Source: Viridothelium virens (lineage: Eukaryota > Ascomycota > Dothideomycetes > Trypetheliales > Trypetheliaceae). From it: a stretch of DNA of 64,000 bases. The stretch lies in the NCBI GenBank assembly GCA_010094025.1, contig ML991782.1:434001-498000 (forward strand), in the 5' to 3' direction. Shown piece after piece: positions 33,920-46,765 of the stretch. The position numbers and the translations under genes are program-made. Under the pieces are notes generated by a model, which saw only the letters and a list, made by a program, of their open reading frames with translations, searched no databases and had not been told where the DNA came from. Each line of letters opens with the position of its first letter. Position 1 is the stretch's first letter.

Positions 33920-35496
33920 TCAAAGCCGGCTACTTCTCTTGCGCTGGCGTAAATCCCGTCGCGTCTTCGTCGCACTGGCACTGCTTGCTGAACCCACCCA
34001 AGCATTGTAAACTGCAACACCGTTAGGCCAACTGTCCATGATGGCCGGACCTGTCCCAGATGCAACAGGACTGCCATCCCTTTCGATCCCCACTGTGACA
34101 TTACCCGTCTTGCCCGTGAAGCTGCGCGAAAAGTGGTTCAATCCAACCTGAGTAGCGGGAATGCTCTCGGGATCCTCGTCGCCAATTTGGAACGTGATGG
34201 TCGCAGGCAGCGACTTGATCAGGGCGGTGAAGAAGACGGCATCCTCGAGGATCTGGTCAATTGGATAGCATGTTGAGTCGGTGGTAGGTGCGATGTTGAC
34301 AGAGCTCGGGCAGTCGTTACCCGTCACGTCACCGGCTGATCCGGACACAGCGGGTGCGAGACGGTACCAGTATTGTATGATCTCTTCATCGATAGCTGGG
34401 GCAGAGTCGCCTTTGTACATGGCGATATAGTATGGGAGGAGGCTCCTCCAGCCGGAGTGGTCGTAACCATTTACATATGTAGCCGCACTGTTGCCCTCGT
34501 TGTCAGAGGGGATGCCAGCCTCGTCAATATCGTTGATGTAATGCGATTCGCCGTAGTCGTTCCAAGTCACGATCTCAACGAATTGAGGCTTCACGTCCAA
34601 CACTTCCATCCAACGTAAATGCCATGTATCATCTCCACGCCAGACCCAAGCTTTGTGGTATCCAGGAAGATTCGTGTAGAACCATGGAGACACACCCATC
34701 ATGTACGACTTTCCGGAAAGGGCAGACTGCCAGGACTTGTCTACGTCGTCGGTGCTGTTGTTCGGCCCATGTGGCCACATGTCCCAGCTGAAGGCTCCCT
34801 GAATGATGTCGGAGTACTGGCCAATTCCGTTAGGTCCAAGACTTGTCCAGTCTGGCATGAAAAAGATCCCACCCGGAACAGAAGAGCTAATGCCACTCCA
34901 GTCTCCGGTATTGGAGGTGCCCTCGAATGTCGATACCAAAGGCTGACCGTTGGCTTTGTAATACGCAGCATTACCGGCATACTGGGAAAGGACTGACTCC
35001 ACATCACTCGCGACCCACGCGCCATCGCTACCGCCTAAGTAGTCAAATGAGAAGAGGAGCTTGAAGTCGCCCGGTTGAGCGGCGGCGGCAGCAAACGCGT
35101 TGGCGATCTGGGTTTGTGTCGTTCCTGCTAGAGGCGTCCCAATGTTGAGGACAAATCCGTCAATAGTAGCCTCTTGAGCCACGCCTATTTCGGTCTGCCA
35201 CTGCGCGACATCATAGCTAGCCGTGTTGCCAACCTGCAGAGACGATGCTCAGTATGTTTCTTCGAATGAGTGCATTCTAGTCATAATCGTAACGGGGGTA
35301 TCGTGGAAAATATTGTTATTCCACCTGGGGCGATGAAGTTCAAGATGCCATCTTAGCTGTTACAGCTGTGTAGTGCAACAAAAACTCTTGAACTAAAGTG
35401 CATACTTACAATGACATGGGCGAATACCGCTGGCCCAACCTGAGCGTTCACTGCCGCTGCAGCAGTGCAGAGCAAGAATAGGAACTGTGACAACAT
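33920..35496 (-). CDS. GH71 alpha-1,3-glucanase (mutanase)
   Basis: Exon 1 is 35496-35410 (29 codons). It encodes a signal peptide MLSQFLFLLCTAAAAVNA and the mature start QVGPAVFAHVI. Exon 2 is 35233-33920 and starts VGNTASYDVAQWQTEIGVAQ. Together they give 466 aa. GH71 hallmarks are HVIVGN, EATIDGFVLNIG, FKLLFSFDYLGG with the catalytic-region Asp, FFMPDWTSLGP, GAFSWDMWP, and the WNDYGESHYIND segment. GH71 enzymes cut alpha-1,3-glucan of fungal walls and act outside the cell in wall remodelling, spore release or mycoparasitism. There is no carbohydrate-binding module. The tail is Ser/Arg/Lys-rich (SATKTRRDLRQRKRSSRL). The intron of 176 bp is longer than most here. The family assignment is firm; the physiological role is inferred. 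Confidence 0.93.
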
Positions 35497-36603
35497 TATT
35501 ACGAGAATGAGCGACGTGAAGACAGAACCCAACAGGCAAGAGTCAATAAGACCGCTCTCCGCGAACTTTAAGTAAAAGCCCTCATCCCTTGTACTACATA
35601 GCGTCCGTTCGAACTGTACCCACTGTGCGCTATCCCACGTCTCCACGGTCTTCCAACGCCTTACCTTAGCGCTTCGCAATTTCGGCCTGAAGAGCAATCG
35701 GGGGCCATTTGAGTGGCCGTCTCGCTTTCCCCGGCCTCTCCGGAAGGTCGACGTTGGAGGCGTTGATCAAATAGGGTTACTTGCTTCCCGTTGCAACATG
35801 AAACAACTAATTAGGGCGAACTTCTTGGATTGCTCGATTTGGTCTCGCTTAGGCAGGGGGCTCACTTCTTGCAAGAATTATAGCGTAGCTTTCCTCGGCG
35901 TAGAGAGACAGGAATAGAAAGGTCTTGACATTAATCAGTCCCTTTGCTCGGATAGCTGATGCTTCCTTTCAGATGGCTTCTCAAAGGACATTAAAGGCCA
36001 ATCGGCAACTCCGGCACGCAAGCCTGGCCTGTGGGAAGTAGTGGGTGAGATGAAATCGTCGTCCGATAAATAATGTGGGTTCAGTCGAAAATAATATATG
36101 TGACAAGAAGGATGCGCTAGTAAACAGAGTTTATGTTGTGCAGTCTCTCGCAATCGTATCTCATTGGATCCATTCTAAAAAACCTTTGGGTCGCTATTGT
36201 TGGCTACGCGTACGTAATGGTACCAGCGACTACCTATTTCAGCTACCTATTTATGTCTGTACCACTCCGAGTCGAACGCTGTATGGAGCAACGCGACCGT
36301 AAGGTTCACTATGATTGGCATGCTGATGCTCATAGCTTCACCAAGTCTTTGCTTGATTGAAGATCTCACATAAACCATGGAAACCAGGAGCCCGGAGAAG
36401 ATCCAGCATTCGAGCAGACATCTTCGAGAGACGAAGGGCTCCGCGGTTCAAGAAAGAATTTGCCGATTTAGAAGACGCAAAGAGTGTTGCAATGCTACAG
36501 AGGGTTAAAGATGCAATGCACTTTCCAATACTCAAGACTCCTCAACAATGGTAGCAACCGACGTAATTTACACTGTGAGCCTCAAGACACCGCCCTTCAA
36601 AGC
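35497..36603. other. Intergenic, no supported gene
   Basis: Holds the GH71 promoter at the left and the 3' flank of kexin at the right. Open frames are short and unmotivated. Sequence at 36,050-36,360 is A/T-rich. Confidence 0.4.
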
Positions 36604-39345
36604 TCAACCATGCTTTTCGCTCATCCCGCCCAAAATCTCATCACTGCTTCTCCCTCCCTTCTCCCTATCCGTATACCTCCCTGAAAACCCCTCCAATCCA
36701 TCCTCCCCCCTCCTCCTCTCGCCCCCTCCCCCTTCCCCATCCTCATCCTCCTCATCCTCCTCATCCCCAAGACTAAACACCTCCTCCTCCTCACTCCCCT
36801 CCGCAAACGCATCATACAACTCCCTCGCCCTCTTCTTCCTCCTCCCTCCCACACCTCGTCCACCTGCTCCCCGCTCCCCCTCCATCAACGCATCCTCATC
36901 CGTCGCCAGCGTATCGAACTCATACGCATCACGCAAATTCCGCCGCTTACGGCGACGGGTGAGCCAGAGGTACGCGGCGACGCCGACGACGAATAGCAGG
37001 ATGAGGGCGAGCGCGGCGTAGATCCAGATCTGCGACTTCTTGCTGACGCCGAAGGTGGGGAATGGGGAGGGGAGGAAGGTGTCTGGGAGGTCTGTGGTCG
37101 TAGGGGTGGACGATGATGAGGGGGCGGCGGAGGTCGGGGTCGTGAAGGGGACGGTGGTGGTGGGGTTGGAGACTTCGTCTTCGGGCTGGGAGGCGATGGC
37201 GGTGGATGAGGAGAGGGTGGTTGGAGCGGCGGTGCTGGCGTGCGGGTCGACGACGAGAGTGGTGCTGGAGTCGGAGAGGGTGACGGGGGCGGCGGGGCTG
37301 GAGCTGGATTTGCTGTTGACGGGGCGGTCGACGTGGTCGCTGGGGTTGCCGGGAGGGGCGGTAGCGGTGTCGGTGGGTCTGCTGATGGTTATGGTGTGGG
37401 CTGGGGCGTCGATCCTGTCATGGTCTGCATCGTCGTCTTCCTGAGGCATAGGTAGAATGCCTTGGACTTGGGGATCGATGCATTCACCCCAGAGCTTGAT
37501 GCGCCAGTCAGTGAAGGTACCGTCGTTTTGATTAACGTTGGTGTCTTTGACGACTACAGTCCAGGTACCAATCCCTGTTTCCCCCCAATGTGCGACGCTC
37601 ATAAATGTCCAGTCTTTATAGCCGGCATTCGCTCCATCATTCCGACGGGCTGTGCTGAGATGACTAACAATGCCAGTAGGGGACCGTAACTCAACGGATA
37701 AATCGCCACGGCGAGTATGCTCAACGTTCATCGTAACGGTGACATGCTCAATACGTTCCAAGTTAGACTTCGTGAGCATCTCCTGGGTAATTTCGAAGTG
37801 GCTAGCAAGGCCTGCATCTCCTTGTGGGATCTTCTCCTTGACATGCATCCAAGGACCAAAGTACCAGGCCTGCGGTTTGACATTCGTGTACGTCTTTGCC
37901 GCAGTGACAAATTGCCAGGCATCAAGTTTTCCGTACCCGTACTCGTGGCTGAATTTCCTTCCTAAAGACGTCTCTTGCCAATCACTGGGGTTATCAAGTG
38001 GCACAGCAGTCAAGACTGTAAGCCATTGCATGTCTCGCCACGTAAGATCAGGCTTGACTTGTAGCGCTAAAGCGTACACACCGACGGCCAGAGGACCAGC
38101 AGCAGAAGTACCACCATGTCCGCTATAGCACTTGTTCTGACCGTTCGCGCCAACATCCGTGGTATGGATCGAGTCACCACTGCCAGAGCTGTAAGTGACG
38201 ACGAGCTGAGCAGAGCAAGATTCTGAGTAGTAGGGATGATTGCCTTTGCGATCGATGGCACCGACAGTGATACTGTAGATACTATTGGTGTATCCATCGA
38301 AATTACAGTTGTCATCGGCGGCAGCTCCATTGCCAGCAGCAAAAACATACACAGTACCGAGTCCGCCACGACCTTGCTGGATAGCAGTGACCATTGCTCT
38401 TCGAATCAAAATGCCAGGAGCATCCATGGAACGGCCATCATCAGGCGGGCCCCAGGAGCAAGAGTAGATCATATTGTCTTGGAAACCATATGTCATTGCC
38501 GTAGCTTCATCGGCGTCCGAAATGGCAGCGGAGAGGATGCGGAGTGCGGCGACTTTTGAGTCCCATGCAACCCCAACCCCACACACATTATTCTTGACGG
38601 CCGAGACTTCTCCTGCGCATCTTGTACCATGCTTGTCGTCAGACAGTCTAGGTCTCGGTTCAGGGCCTTTGTCATTGAAATCATAGGAGCCTTGCGCGAA
38701 GTAGTTTGCCTTCAGATCTTCACTATCCATATCGATTCCGTCATCAACAAAGCACACTGTAGCGTTTTTTCCGGTGATACCTTCTTTCCAAAGGTCCGTT
38801 GCATTAAGATCATTACCCGGCTGAACTGGATTGTACAAATGCCATTGCTCATCCCAGATAGGGTCTTTGATTCCCAAAGTGTTTGCTATTTCCTGACCCC
38901 TTAGCACCATATTGTCTTCTCTTGGTGGATTAACTGAGGCAGCCGGGTCTGCACGAGACCGCTCCCCTATTGGAAGTGGCGAAGGAACAATTCTTTTGAA
39001 TAGCCTTTGCTTGAGTTGCTGCTTCTGATTCAACAGCACACTGTCCAGTACGTGAGGTTCAAAGACGGCATCACGTTTCCGCCTCCGTCTTCTCAACTCT
39101 TGTATAGCATCATCCACGATGTCATTGTTGTGCTTTACCGTCTTGAACAGGTAGTGGTCTTGGAGGTGACCCAACGGCCCATCGACCTCGAGGCCCAAAG
39201 GCGCGGCTAAATCATGAGGAGAGGTTGTAGGATCGATGTGGAGGGCATAGTAATCATGGGTATCGTACGTCTTGACGGTTGGATAGTCTGCAGCGACAGG
39301 GTAGGCCACAGCGACCACGGCCGTCCAGAACTTGGAGAGATGCAT
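36604..39345 (-). CDS. kexB: Kexin, Golgi KEX2-type proprotein convertase
   Basis: A single exon of 913 aa. The signal peptide is MHLSKFWTAVVAVAYPVAAD and the prodomain ends at LFKR118, the likely autoprocessing site. The S8 catalytic residues are Asp201 in FVDDGIDMDSEDL, His239 in SDDKHGTRCAGE, oxyanion Asn339 in AAGNGAA and Ser414 in GHGGTSAAGP. The P domain follows (about 500-650, with HTRRGDLSVELRSPTG and GTWTVVVKD). Then come a Ser/Thr/Pro-rich stalk, one membrane helix (about 772-795, WIYAALALILLFVVGVAAYL) and a 118-residue cytosolic tail. The tail has DAYEFDTL, a Tyr-based signal like that retaining yeast Kex2 in the late Golgi, and an acidic EEEE/DEEDEEDED stretch. It cleaves after Lys-Arg in secreted precursors. 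Intact and of normal length. Confidence 0.97.
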   Translation of the reverse strand: MHLSKFWTAVVAVAYPVAADYPTVKTYDTHDYYALHIDPTTSPHDLAAPLGLEVDGPLGHLQDHYLFKTVKHNNDIVDDAIQELRRRRRKRDAVFEPHVLDSVLLNQKQQLKQRLFKRIVPSPLPIGERSRADPAASVNPPREDNMVLRGQEIANTLGIKDPIWDEQWHLYNPVQPGNDLNATDLWKEGITGKNATVCFVDDGIDMDSEDLKANYFAQGSYDFNDKGPEPRPRLSDDKHGTRCAGEVSAVKNNVCGVGVAWDSKVAALRILSAAISDADEATAMTYGFQDNMIYSCSWGPPDDGRSMDAPGILIRRAMVTAIQQGRGGLGTVYVFAAGNGAAADDNCNFDGYTNSIYSITVGAIDRKGNHPYYSESCSAQLVVTYSSGSGDSIHTTDVGANGQNKCYSGHGGTSAAGPLAVGVYALALQVKPDLTWRDMQWLTVLTAVPLDNPSDWQETSLGRKFSHEYGYGKLDAWQFVTAAKTYTNVKPQAWYFGPWMHVKEKIPQGDAGLASHFEITQEMLTKSNLERIEHVTVTMNVEHTRRGDLSVELRSPTGIVSHLSTARRNDGANAGYKDWTFMSVAHWGETGIGTWTVVVKDTNVNQNDGTFTDWRIKLWGECIDPQVQGILPMPQEDDDADHDRIDAPAHTITISRPTDTATAPPGNPSDHVDRPVNSKSSSSPAAPVTLSDSSTTLVVDPHASTAAPTTLSSSTAIASQPEDEVSNPTTTVPFTTPTSAAPSSSSTPTTTDLPDTFLPSPFPTFGVSKKSQIWIYAALALILLFVVGVAAYLWLTRRRKRRNLRDAYEFDTLATDEDALMEGERGAGGRGVGGRRKKRARELYDAFAEGSEEEEVFSLGDEEDEEDEDGEGGGGERRRGEDGLEGFSGRYTDREKGGRSSDEILGGMSEKHG

Positions 39346-40356
39346 TCGCTAGGAATGGCGACGGTGAGGACGGGGCCGCGAGTGGCCTTCGAAAGGTATA
39401 GTAGATTAGAGAGAGGCGGTAGTCATGCGATGTCGTAAGCCGGTGAACTGGACAAGGGGAGTAAACCAGTTGGAGTATACGTGAAGGGTGTATTTGAAAG
39501 AGAAGGTATGTTCAGCAAGGGAAAGAGTCAATCCATCTGGGTGATCAAGCTCGGAGGCAGTCAAACACTGAGTGTCGATGCCGGCGATTTAGAAACGTCG
39601 ACTGCTTTGCGAAACCTCCGGAAAGGCCACAGGAGCCCCGGATAGCGGACAAAACCCTGCCGCAAGGCTTAGTCAGGCAATAACCAGTGAGGTATTCATC
39701 ATCCAAGGCTGCGATTGGCCCCGCCACAGCGCCCAGCTCTGGTGAGGCACAGTTGCAAACGAAAGCAACACACCTCCCAACTCACTTCGTACTTACCTCT
39801 ACTTCAATGACCTCTTCGCCCACAATTGCTCTAGCCTCTCATCCGCGTTCGTTGTCATCTGGCGGTTCGAATGGGCGCGCGGGACGAGCCGCGAAGCCCA
39901 GATTGGTCGTTGCGCGTGACAGGGATCGTTGACGTCCATCAGCCATCGGATTTTTTGCCAAGTTGTCACCCTTCATCACCTCCCCCGGAACCCCAACCTC
40001 TTTGTTTTTCTGCTGTTCGTTATCTGGGATAGGCCGTAGCTAGACCAATATCACGCCTGCTTTGCGCTTTCTTCTGACCATATTCCACAAAATCACTTTT
40101 CCTTACTCTTGCTTGATCCACCGTGACCACCCCACTGGCCATTTGTTTACTGTTACAGCTGAGTTCTCTTGACTGCCCATCACGATGCTACCATAGTAGG
40201 TGAAATATGTACGAAATAGCACATGATCCAGAATGTTCAAATGTACGGAGTACTGACCTTACCCCTAGTAACGGCGACTGCGTCACTCATCCTGCACCCA
40301 GAAGCCCTTCGTGAGCTGGACCCATCCTCAGAAGTTCTTCTCCGCCGTGTCTCCCA
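39346..40356. promoter_or_regulatory. Divergent intergenic region, kexin / PhoD-like
   Basis: About 1 kb between the start codons of divergent genes, so both promoters lie here. Short frames carry no motif. The PhoD-like gene may have a spliced leader, since several ATGs occur between 40,183 and 40,357, but none extends the protein convincingly. Confidence 0.45.
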
Positions 40357-43300
40357 ATGGATCCTCGCAGAAATAGTGTTTCTGATGATGGACCTCGATA
40401 CCCCATAAATGCGCAGCTTGGTGCCTTTGACCCTGACAGATCGGTGTACAGAAAAGCGCGAGACCCTTCTCAAAGCTTCACGAGGCGCTCAGTCGGTGGC
40501 GCTCCTGCAGGAAACAATACTGGGAGCCAGCAGGGCGCCGCTCATGATAGACGTACCTCTGCGCATGAATACGGCCATCTTGGTCCTTCAGCAGAGAAAG
40601 TCGGTTCTGTGTCACGGAGGCGGCGACCAAGTCAAAACGTAGATTACTTCTCACCCAACATTACAGACCCAGCAGAGCTTCCACCGCCTCCAGATACCGG
40701 ATACGCACCCCCTGCAGCGCACAAAGGACAATATGTATCTACAAGCCAGCAGCCAGACCGCCGTCGGCTCGCATCTCAGGAGTACCCATCTCGCATTCAG
40801 ACGCAGCCGAATCAGCGTGGCGATTATTCCTCTTACAATGAGCCTGAGGTATCGCCTATATCCCCAAATGCAAATCTAGGCAGCATGTCGTCGTCGACTC
40901 GGCGACGGGGATCTGTGCCACATAGATCACCTCTGCAGAAACTCGAAGGAAAGTTGGATGACATCAGCAAGGAGGAAAAGCGGGCGAGGTTAGAAGAAGC
41001 TGAACATCAGGCGCAACAACGAGCTGAGGCCCAAAGGCTCAATGGTATTACATATGGGTACGCTGATCATGAGAGTCCTAGGCAGGGGTTTAATAGCAAA
41101 GGTGTCAGCACGCCTGCCGGCGGCCATTCTGGGAAGGCCAGGACAAATCCGCGCGACATACGTCAGTCACTAGACGGAGTCAGGAGAGATTGGCAGGGGG
41201 ACGTGGACCTTCAGAATAACCAAAGGTCGTCGGCCGCCCCAGGTAACCAGCGCTACTATGGTTCGCAAGCAAGGCGAAGAGAAGTGCCGTTGCATGATAC
41301 CAATTATGCAGCTGGAACAACAGAAAGGGCGCCAATAGACGAACAGAAGGAAGAGGACCCTGCAGTCGCTAGGCAAAACAGTCGCGCAAACCGCAAAATT
41401 GGAATTGTTGCAGGTGGACTGGTAGGCGGTCCAGGAAATCAAGAAAGCCCAACGACGAGAGAGCAAAATGATTATCCAGCAAACTCTGGGCCTGGCGGCT
41501 CTGGTCGAAGTAACAGCAAAAGGTTACAAAAGAAGCAACCCGAAACCTACAGAACAGGCCAAAGGGATCCTAATGCCATGTCTAAAGCTCATAAACAGAT
41601 GCAAAGCGACAGAATGGGAACGCATTCAAAGGCGGCGGCTGCTGCAGCGTTAAAGCACCAGGAACATGACCCAGTGCCCCCAGCAGACGTGAAGAACGAA
41701 TCGAGACAAGCACCACCTTACGCAGTACCTCCTCAAACTGCAGCCGGTCAACATGCCCGCGAGCAGGTTGGACTACATTCTGGCGAAGATCAATTTCAAC
41801 CAGAAATAATGACCGATGAGAAAGGGCACCATCATTTCTCCAAAATACTGCATCGACACCAAGGGCCCGAACGGCGATATGAGGCACCGAAGCCGCTTGA
41901 GGAATGGCGGCAGGCAGGGACTGCTAGGCTTTTGGGGTCCGATATTGACCTAGAAGACGAGACAAGTCCCAGAGACGATCGCAACAAAGCGTGGTGGGAG
42001 CAGGGAGATTCGCGGCGTCGAAGCAGTTACTCTCAAAGCGGGCAGTATGACGGCCCTGGGGAAGACAAGGATGACCGACTTTCTTTTAACCCGCCATTAT
42101 TTCTTCGATGCGGTCCTCTGTTGCGATACACTGGCATGCGACGTGAGCAATCTTCGCGAAGCAGTCGCCATGCCAGCGGAGAGCGGGATATCTGGAGAGG
42201 CAGTGTGATGATTGTGACCTCGGACGCCCATTCCTCGTACGAAAAGACGCCAGCACTTCGACTTTTCGTTCAACCTAGAGACCTCCTACCGCCCCCTCCT
42301 GCCAAGGTGGATGAAGTATCTGGACAACATCTGGCCCCAGAATACGTTGATCCCCTTGCTGGCTTACCAAAGTTATCGCGCAGCGGCAAGCTTGTCTATG
42401 TCAAGCCCGTTGAGCAGCTCGATGAAGAGGTTGACCTTTCAACCATTGAGGATGACGGAGGACTCTTTTCAAACGCAAAGCAATCACTGGCGAACGGTGG
42501 TAATGGTACAAAAAACGGTCAAGGTGCGCCAGCTCATCGGCGCGGTTCTCACCGGCGGAAAGACGGAGAGACCCAAGGGAAGTATCGTGAAGTCAAAGCC
42601 GCAAGACTTCATTCAGAACGAGGCGTCACTTTTTGGAGGTTCAACCTGGAGGTTGAACTCGGCTCAGAACAGGCGCGTGTGGCATATCGCATAAACCGTG
42701 GGCCGGCGATTGGATTTTGGGTACCTGCAAGAGGACAAACAATGAACATGATGTTTCATAGTTGCAATGGGTTCAGTCTCAGTGTGGATTCTAACACCTT
42801 TTCTGGCCCAGATCCCTTGTGGCGCGATGTCCTCAATAGTCATCAGACTCGTCCGTTTCATGTCATGATTGGAGGGGGTGATCAAATCTATAACGACCGT
42901 CTTACTCGGGAGACTGTCCTCTTCCAGGAATGGCTGACTATCAAGAACCCCGAGCATAAACATTCGGCTCAATTTACTGTTGAGATGCAGGACGAGTTGG
43001 AAAACTTCTACCTGAACCGATATGCAATGTGGTTTTCTCAGGGGCTTTTCGGCATGGCAAACTCACAGATCCCAATGATCAACGTCTGGGATGATCATGA
43101 CATTATTGACGTAAGTGGATAGTCGGTCTGCTTTCCGCATCCAGTCTTAACCAATGAGCAGGGATATGGGTCCTATCCACACCATACCATGAGCACCAAT
43201 GTTTTCTGTGGCCTCGGTGAGGTGGCTTTCAAGTATTATATGCTTTTTCAGCATCAGACTGTTGTCAGTGAAACGCAGGCTGACGAGCCTTCCTGGGTAC

Positions 43301-45712
43301 TCGGAGCTTCCCCCGGTCCGTACATTAATGAACTTAGCCGCAGTGTCTTTATGTTCCTTGGGAGAAGCGTCGCATTTTTGGGCTTGGATTGCAGAACAGA
43401 GCGCATGGTGAGTCTGATAAGTTCCAAGTAAGAGTGCTTCTCTGACTTCGTATAGCGCGACTCCGTCTTGAGCGAAGAAAGCTATGATCTTGCTTTTGAT
43501 AGGTGCAGACGTGAGATTATTCGGGGAGAAACAAAGCATTTGATCGTCCTCCTTGGCGTGGTAAGTCGATATTCTCTCATCAACCTGAACACAAGCTGAC
43601 AGGTATATCAAGCCGATCGCTTATCCTCGACTAAACTTCTTGGAGAATGTCCTAACGTCTCGAGCAATGGATCCGATTAAAGCTATTGGGCGTACTGGCG
43701 CACTCGGCGGCTTTGTCAACAAGTTCGATGGTGGTGTCGAGATCTTGGACGACTTGGATGACCATTGGACCGCAAAGCATCATAAAAGAGAGAGGAACTG
43801 GTTTGTCCAAGAATTGCAAGAACTTGCTGCAGCCAAATCGGTTCGGGTCACGATACTTGGAGGAGATGTGCATCTCGCCGCCGTTGGACAATTCTACAGC
43901 AATAAGAAGCTCGGAATCCCGAAGGATCATGACCATCGATATATGCCAAACATCATCTCGTCAGCCATCGTCAATACACCCCCGCCCAACGTTATGGCAG
44001 ATGTTCTCAATCGTCGGAATAAAATACATCACCTGGACGGAGACACCGACGAAGACATGATACCAATGTTCCTCCACGACGTGGATGGTAATCGCAGGAA
44101 CAACACGCATCTCTTACCACGACGTAATTGGTGCTCACTACGCGAGTATGAACCAGGAGCGACGCCGCCACCGACGCCACCTCCGGCGTCACCATCTCTC
44201 GACGAGCCGCCACGGCAGAAGCGAACGTTGTCATTGACTCGCAAAGATTTCGCTCCCGCTGCGCTGGTCAGACGCCTTTCAGGTCGTAATAATAGTCGTC
44301 CTTCCTCCCTTGCCCCAGAGCATGCGCGTCCATATAGTACTCATACAGTGGGAAGCTCCGATACAGGCCGTCGATCCGTGGGAGAGAGTGAACGCTCGGT
44401 CTTAACGCCACCTGCACAGCCACAGTATCGACCGCAGCCGCAGTTCCAACGACAAGATACCTCTGAACGTCTAGCTACTGCCAAGTCAAATGCGCGGTAC
44501 AACGAAAATCCCAACCCCAAAACTGCTTCACCAGAGTCAATTCAGCCTCAATCCTCTACACGAGGACCGTATCCTCCTCCATCGCTCAACGCTTACGCTC
44601 CAGCCCTTGCTCGAAGACATTCCGAAAGTGGAGATCCGTCTTCGTACGGCGAAGTTGCTGGTCAACCCACTCGACCGACTCCGTTCCATCGTCGGTTGAC
44701 AGATCCCAACATTGCCAGCTTACGCGGCGGTCCATACACCCAGCCGGGCCACGACACGGAAGAACAAAATTTCAGCGATCATGTCAATCTGGAATATGGT
44801 CTCGATATCTGTCTCAATGTTGAGAATTCTCAAAAAGATCCGGCGGGTATCACGACGCCGTACAGACTACTCGTGCCAGCATTGTGGTACGAGGGTCCTC
44901 CCGACGAAAACACTGCTAAATTAGGCAAGAGCAGAATCGGTACCGTCTTACAACGGGTCCGACATAGCGTGTCTGGGCGAGGAGGCCGTCGGGGAAGCAT
45001 CGCTGCGGAAGAACCAGATTACTCCGACGAGGAACCAGAAGCACACGTCAATCCAGGACCAAGGCAAGGTCAATTCCCGCGTCAACCAGTGCCAGCACCC
45101 GCCTCTATACCGCATTCTCCTGCTGTGCCGCCGCCGCAAGAACCTCGCACGCCGTCCGCATCTTACGGCTACCCCCACGCCCTCCAGCCCTCCGCCTCCA
45201 CGCGACGCCCCTCGCAACCGCAACCTCAACCGCAAACGCCCCAGACCGCGCCAACGACGCCTCAGCAACGCGTCCCATCACAGCATCAGCAGCCGCCAGC
45301 GCCAGCAGTAGCAGTCCCTCACCAATCGGCTCCTCAACGTGCTACCGCTGGTGCTGCTCCACCACCCCTGCAGGCCCCACAACCGCGCTACGACCCCGCC
45401 GCCGCCCCCGTCTCTGCTTTCTCCCCGCAGTCCTCTACCGACGCCAAGCCCCGCGGCAACATCCTCACGAACCTCGCGCGCCGCCTCTCGCGTCCGGTAC
45501 GCCCGAAGCGGGCTGGTGCGGATGAGGGGTACGGGCGTGAGCGATATGGGGAGAGTGAGGAGGACTTGCCGGGAGAGGATGAAGAGGGGGAGTACGATGA
45601 TGATGAGGAGGAGTATGCGGAGGGGGAGTATGAGGATGGCGAGGAGGGGGAGGGAGTGAGTCCTGCGGGGGAGCAGGGGAGGAAGAGGCCGGTGTGGAAG
45701 ATTTGGAAGTAG
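40357..45712 (+). CDS. Large PhoD-like phosphatase-domain protein
   Basis: Four exons: 40357-43110, 43162-43407, 43456-43560 and 43613-45712, giving 1,734 aa. It starts MDPRRNSVSDDGPRYPINAQ. Residues about 1-570 are low-complexity, with Gln/Arg/Ser-rich and charged coiled parts (LDDISKEEKRARLEEAEHQA). The PhoD-like domain begins near 580 (FLRCGPLLRYTGMRRE). It includes MIGGGDQIYNDRL (about 839, metal ligands), NVWDDHDIIDGYGSYP (exon junction, about 910), then LGVPIAYPRLNFLEN and TILGGDVHLAAVGQF (about 1117). These are metallophosphoesterase-type ligands of PhoD/calcineurin-like enzymes. The fungal subfamily with long disordered flanks has no well-established substrate. The tail is Pro/Gln-rich, then strongly acidic (EEDLPGEDEEGEYDDDEEEY). 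There is no signal peptide, so it is likely intracellular. Confidence 0.92.
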
Positions 45713-46394
45713 GGGTTAATGGGTAGGGTGAGATGAGATGATATGATGTTGTTCATTTTTCATTTTTTTTTTTTTTTTCTTCTAGAATCTCGCTATGATA
45801 TTCCCCTCGAGTCTTGTTTAAGCGTCGCCAATGATTTCTTATGCGTAGTGATGTGTTTCACGATGCAGTTTTTATGAGCATACTTTTAGGTGTATTTATT
45901 ATCTGCAACATCATATTATCTCATAAATTACTTCCTCCTGTTACTCTCCATTGAATATAACGAATTTATCCTTAGAATCAGACTTTAAGTGTCACACGAA
46001 AGCTAAGCTGAGAGTCCAATCACAGCGCACGGATTGAGCCACCCAGCTGGTGTTCTACTAGATCAGTCATTACGACTTCACAGATCAGAGCATAGGATTG
46101 TTGACTAAATACCCTAGCGAACCTGGTCTCCTCCCTGGTCTGAGCAATGGCATGAAGGTAAGTACTCTCAGACATAAGTTTAGCGATCAGGCCTGGCTTG
46201 CCAGGATCTAGCGTACAATTGCATGACAGGTCCAGACTTTGAGCTTGTAATTCTTTCCTCATCTTCAACTTCGTCATGTAGGGTTTTATGAGTATTTTCC
46301 TACGTTGAATCATTTCGTATGGACTGTTTTGAGAGGCTCGAAGGTTCTGTCCCACTTGAACGTTATCAGCGGGGCCAAATCTGAAGGCTGCGCG
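45713..46394. other. Intergenic, no supported gene
   Basis: 3' flank of the PhoD-like gene with a poly-T run at about 45,761-45,778, then A/T-rich sequence. The open frame at 46020-46355 (minus) shows no motif. Confidence 0.4.
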
Positions 46395-46658
46395 CTATCG
46401 AAATGTGGTGTACAAGAACACACGTAGCCGCCATGGGCCCTGAGGATGATCCACAACTAGATACAAGGGTTACTGAACGTACAGTAGAACTGTGAAGGTC
46501 GGAGGACATCTGATAATAGTACATACTCGGATCTGCTCCCGAAAGGCGGTCTGGTAAGCGCGATCCCAGTTATATCCTATCTCCGGTCGTAACGGAAAGG
46601 GCCGAACGGGAGATCCGTGCGCTTGGGTTCTGACAGACGGAGGAAGATTACTCGCCAT
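46395..46658 (-). CDS. Possible 58-aa small protein, two exons
   Basis: Exon 1 is 46658-46527 (MASNLPPSVRTQAHGSPVRP, then FPLRPEIGYNWDRAYQTAFR and EQIR). It ends at a consensus GTATGT donor. Exon 2 is 46439-46395 and follows a CTCAG acceptor in phase 0, giving GPWRLRVFLYTTFR and a stop. The splice sites are good and the reading is protein-like, with a Pro/Arg-rich N-terminus and an aromatic, basic C-terminus. I do not recognise the family. It is head-to-head with the superoxide dismutase across about 110 bp. It could be a mitochondrial micro-protein; without expression evidence it could also be chance. Confidence 0.4.
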
Positions 46659-46765
46659 GGTCTCCGAAGGCTTGGAGCCTTACTGTATAAGCACGATGGC
46701 CTCATTTTCTAAGTGTCTGCTTTTTTCTTGGTGTGATCCCAATGATACTGCGGAACGTTGTCATC

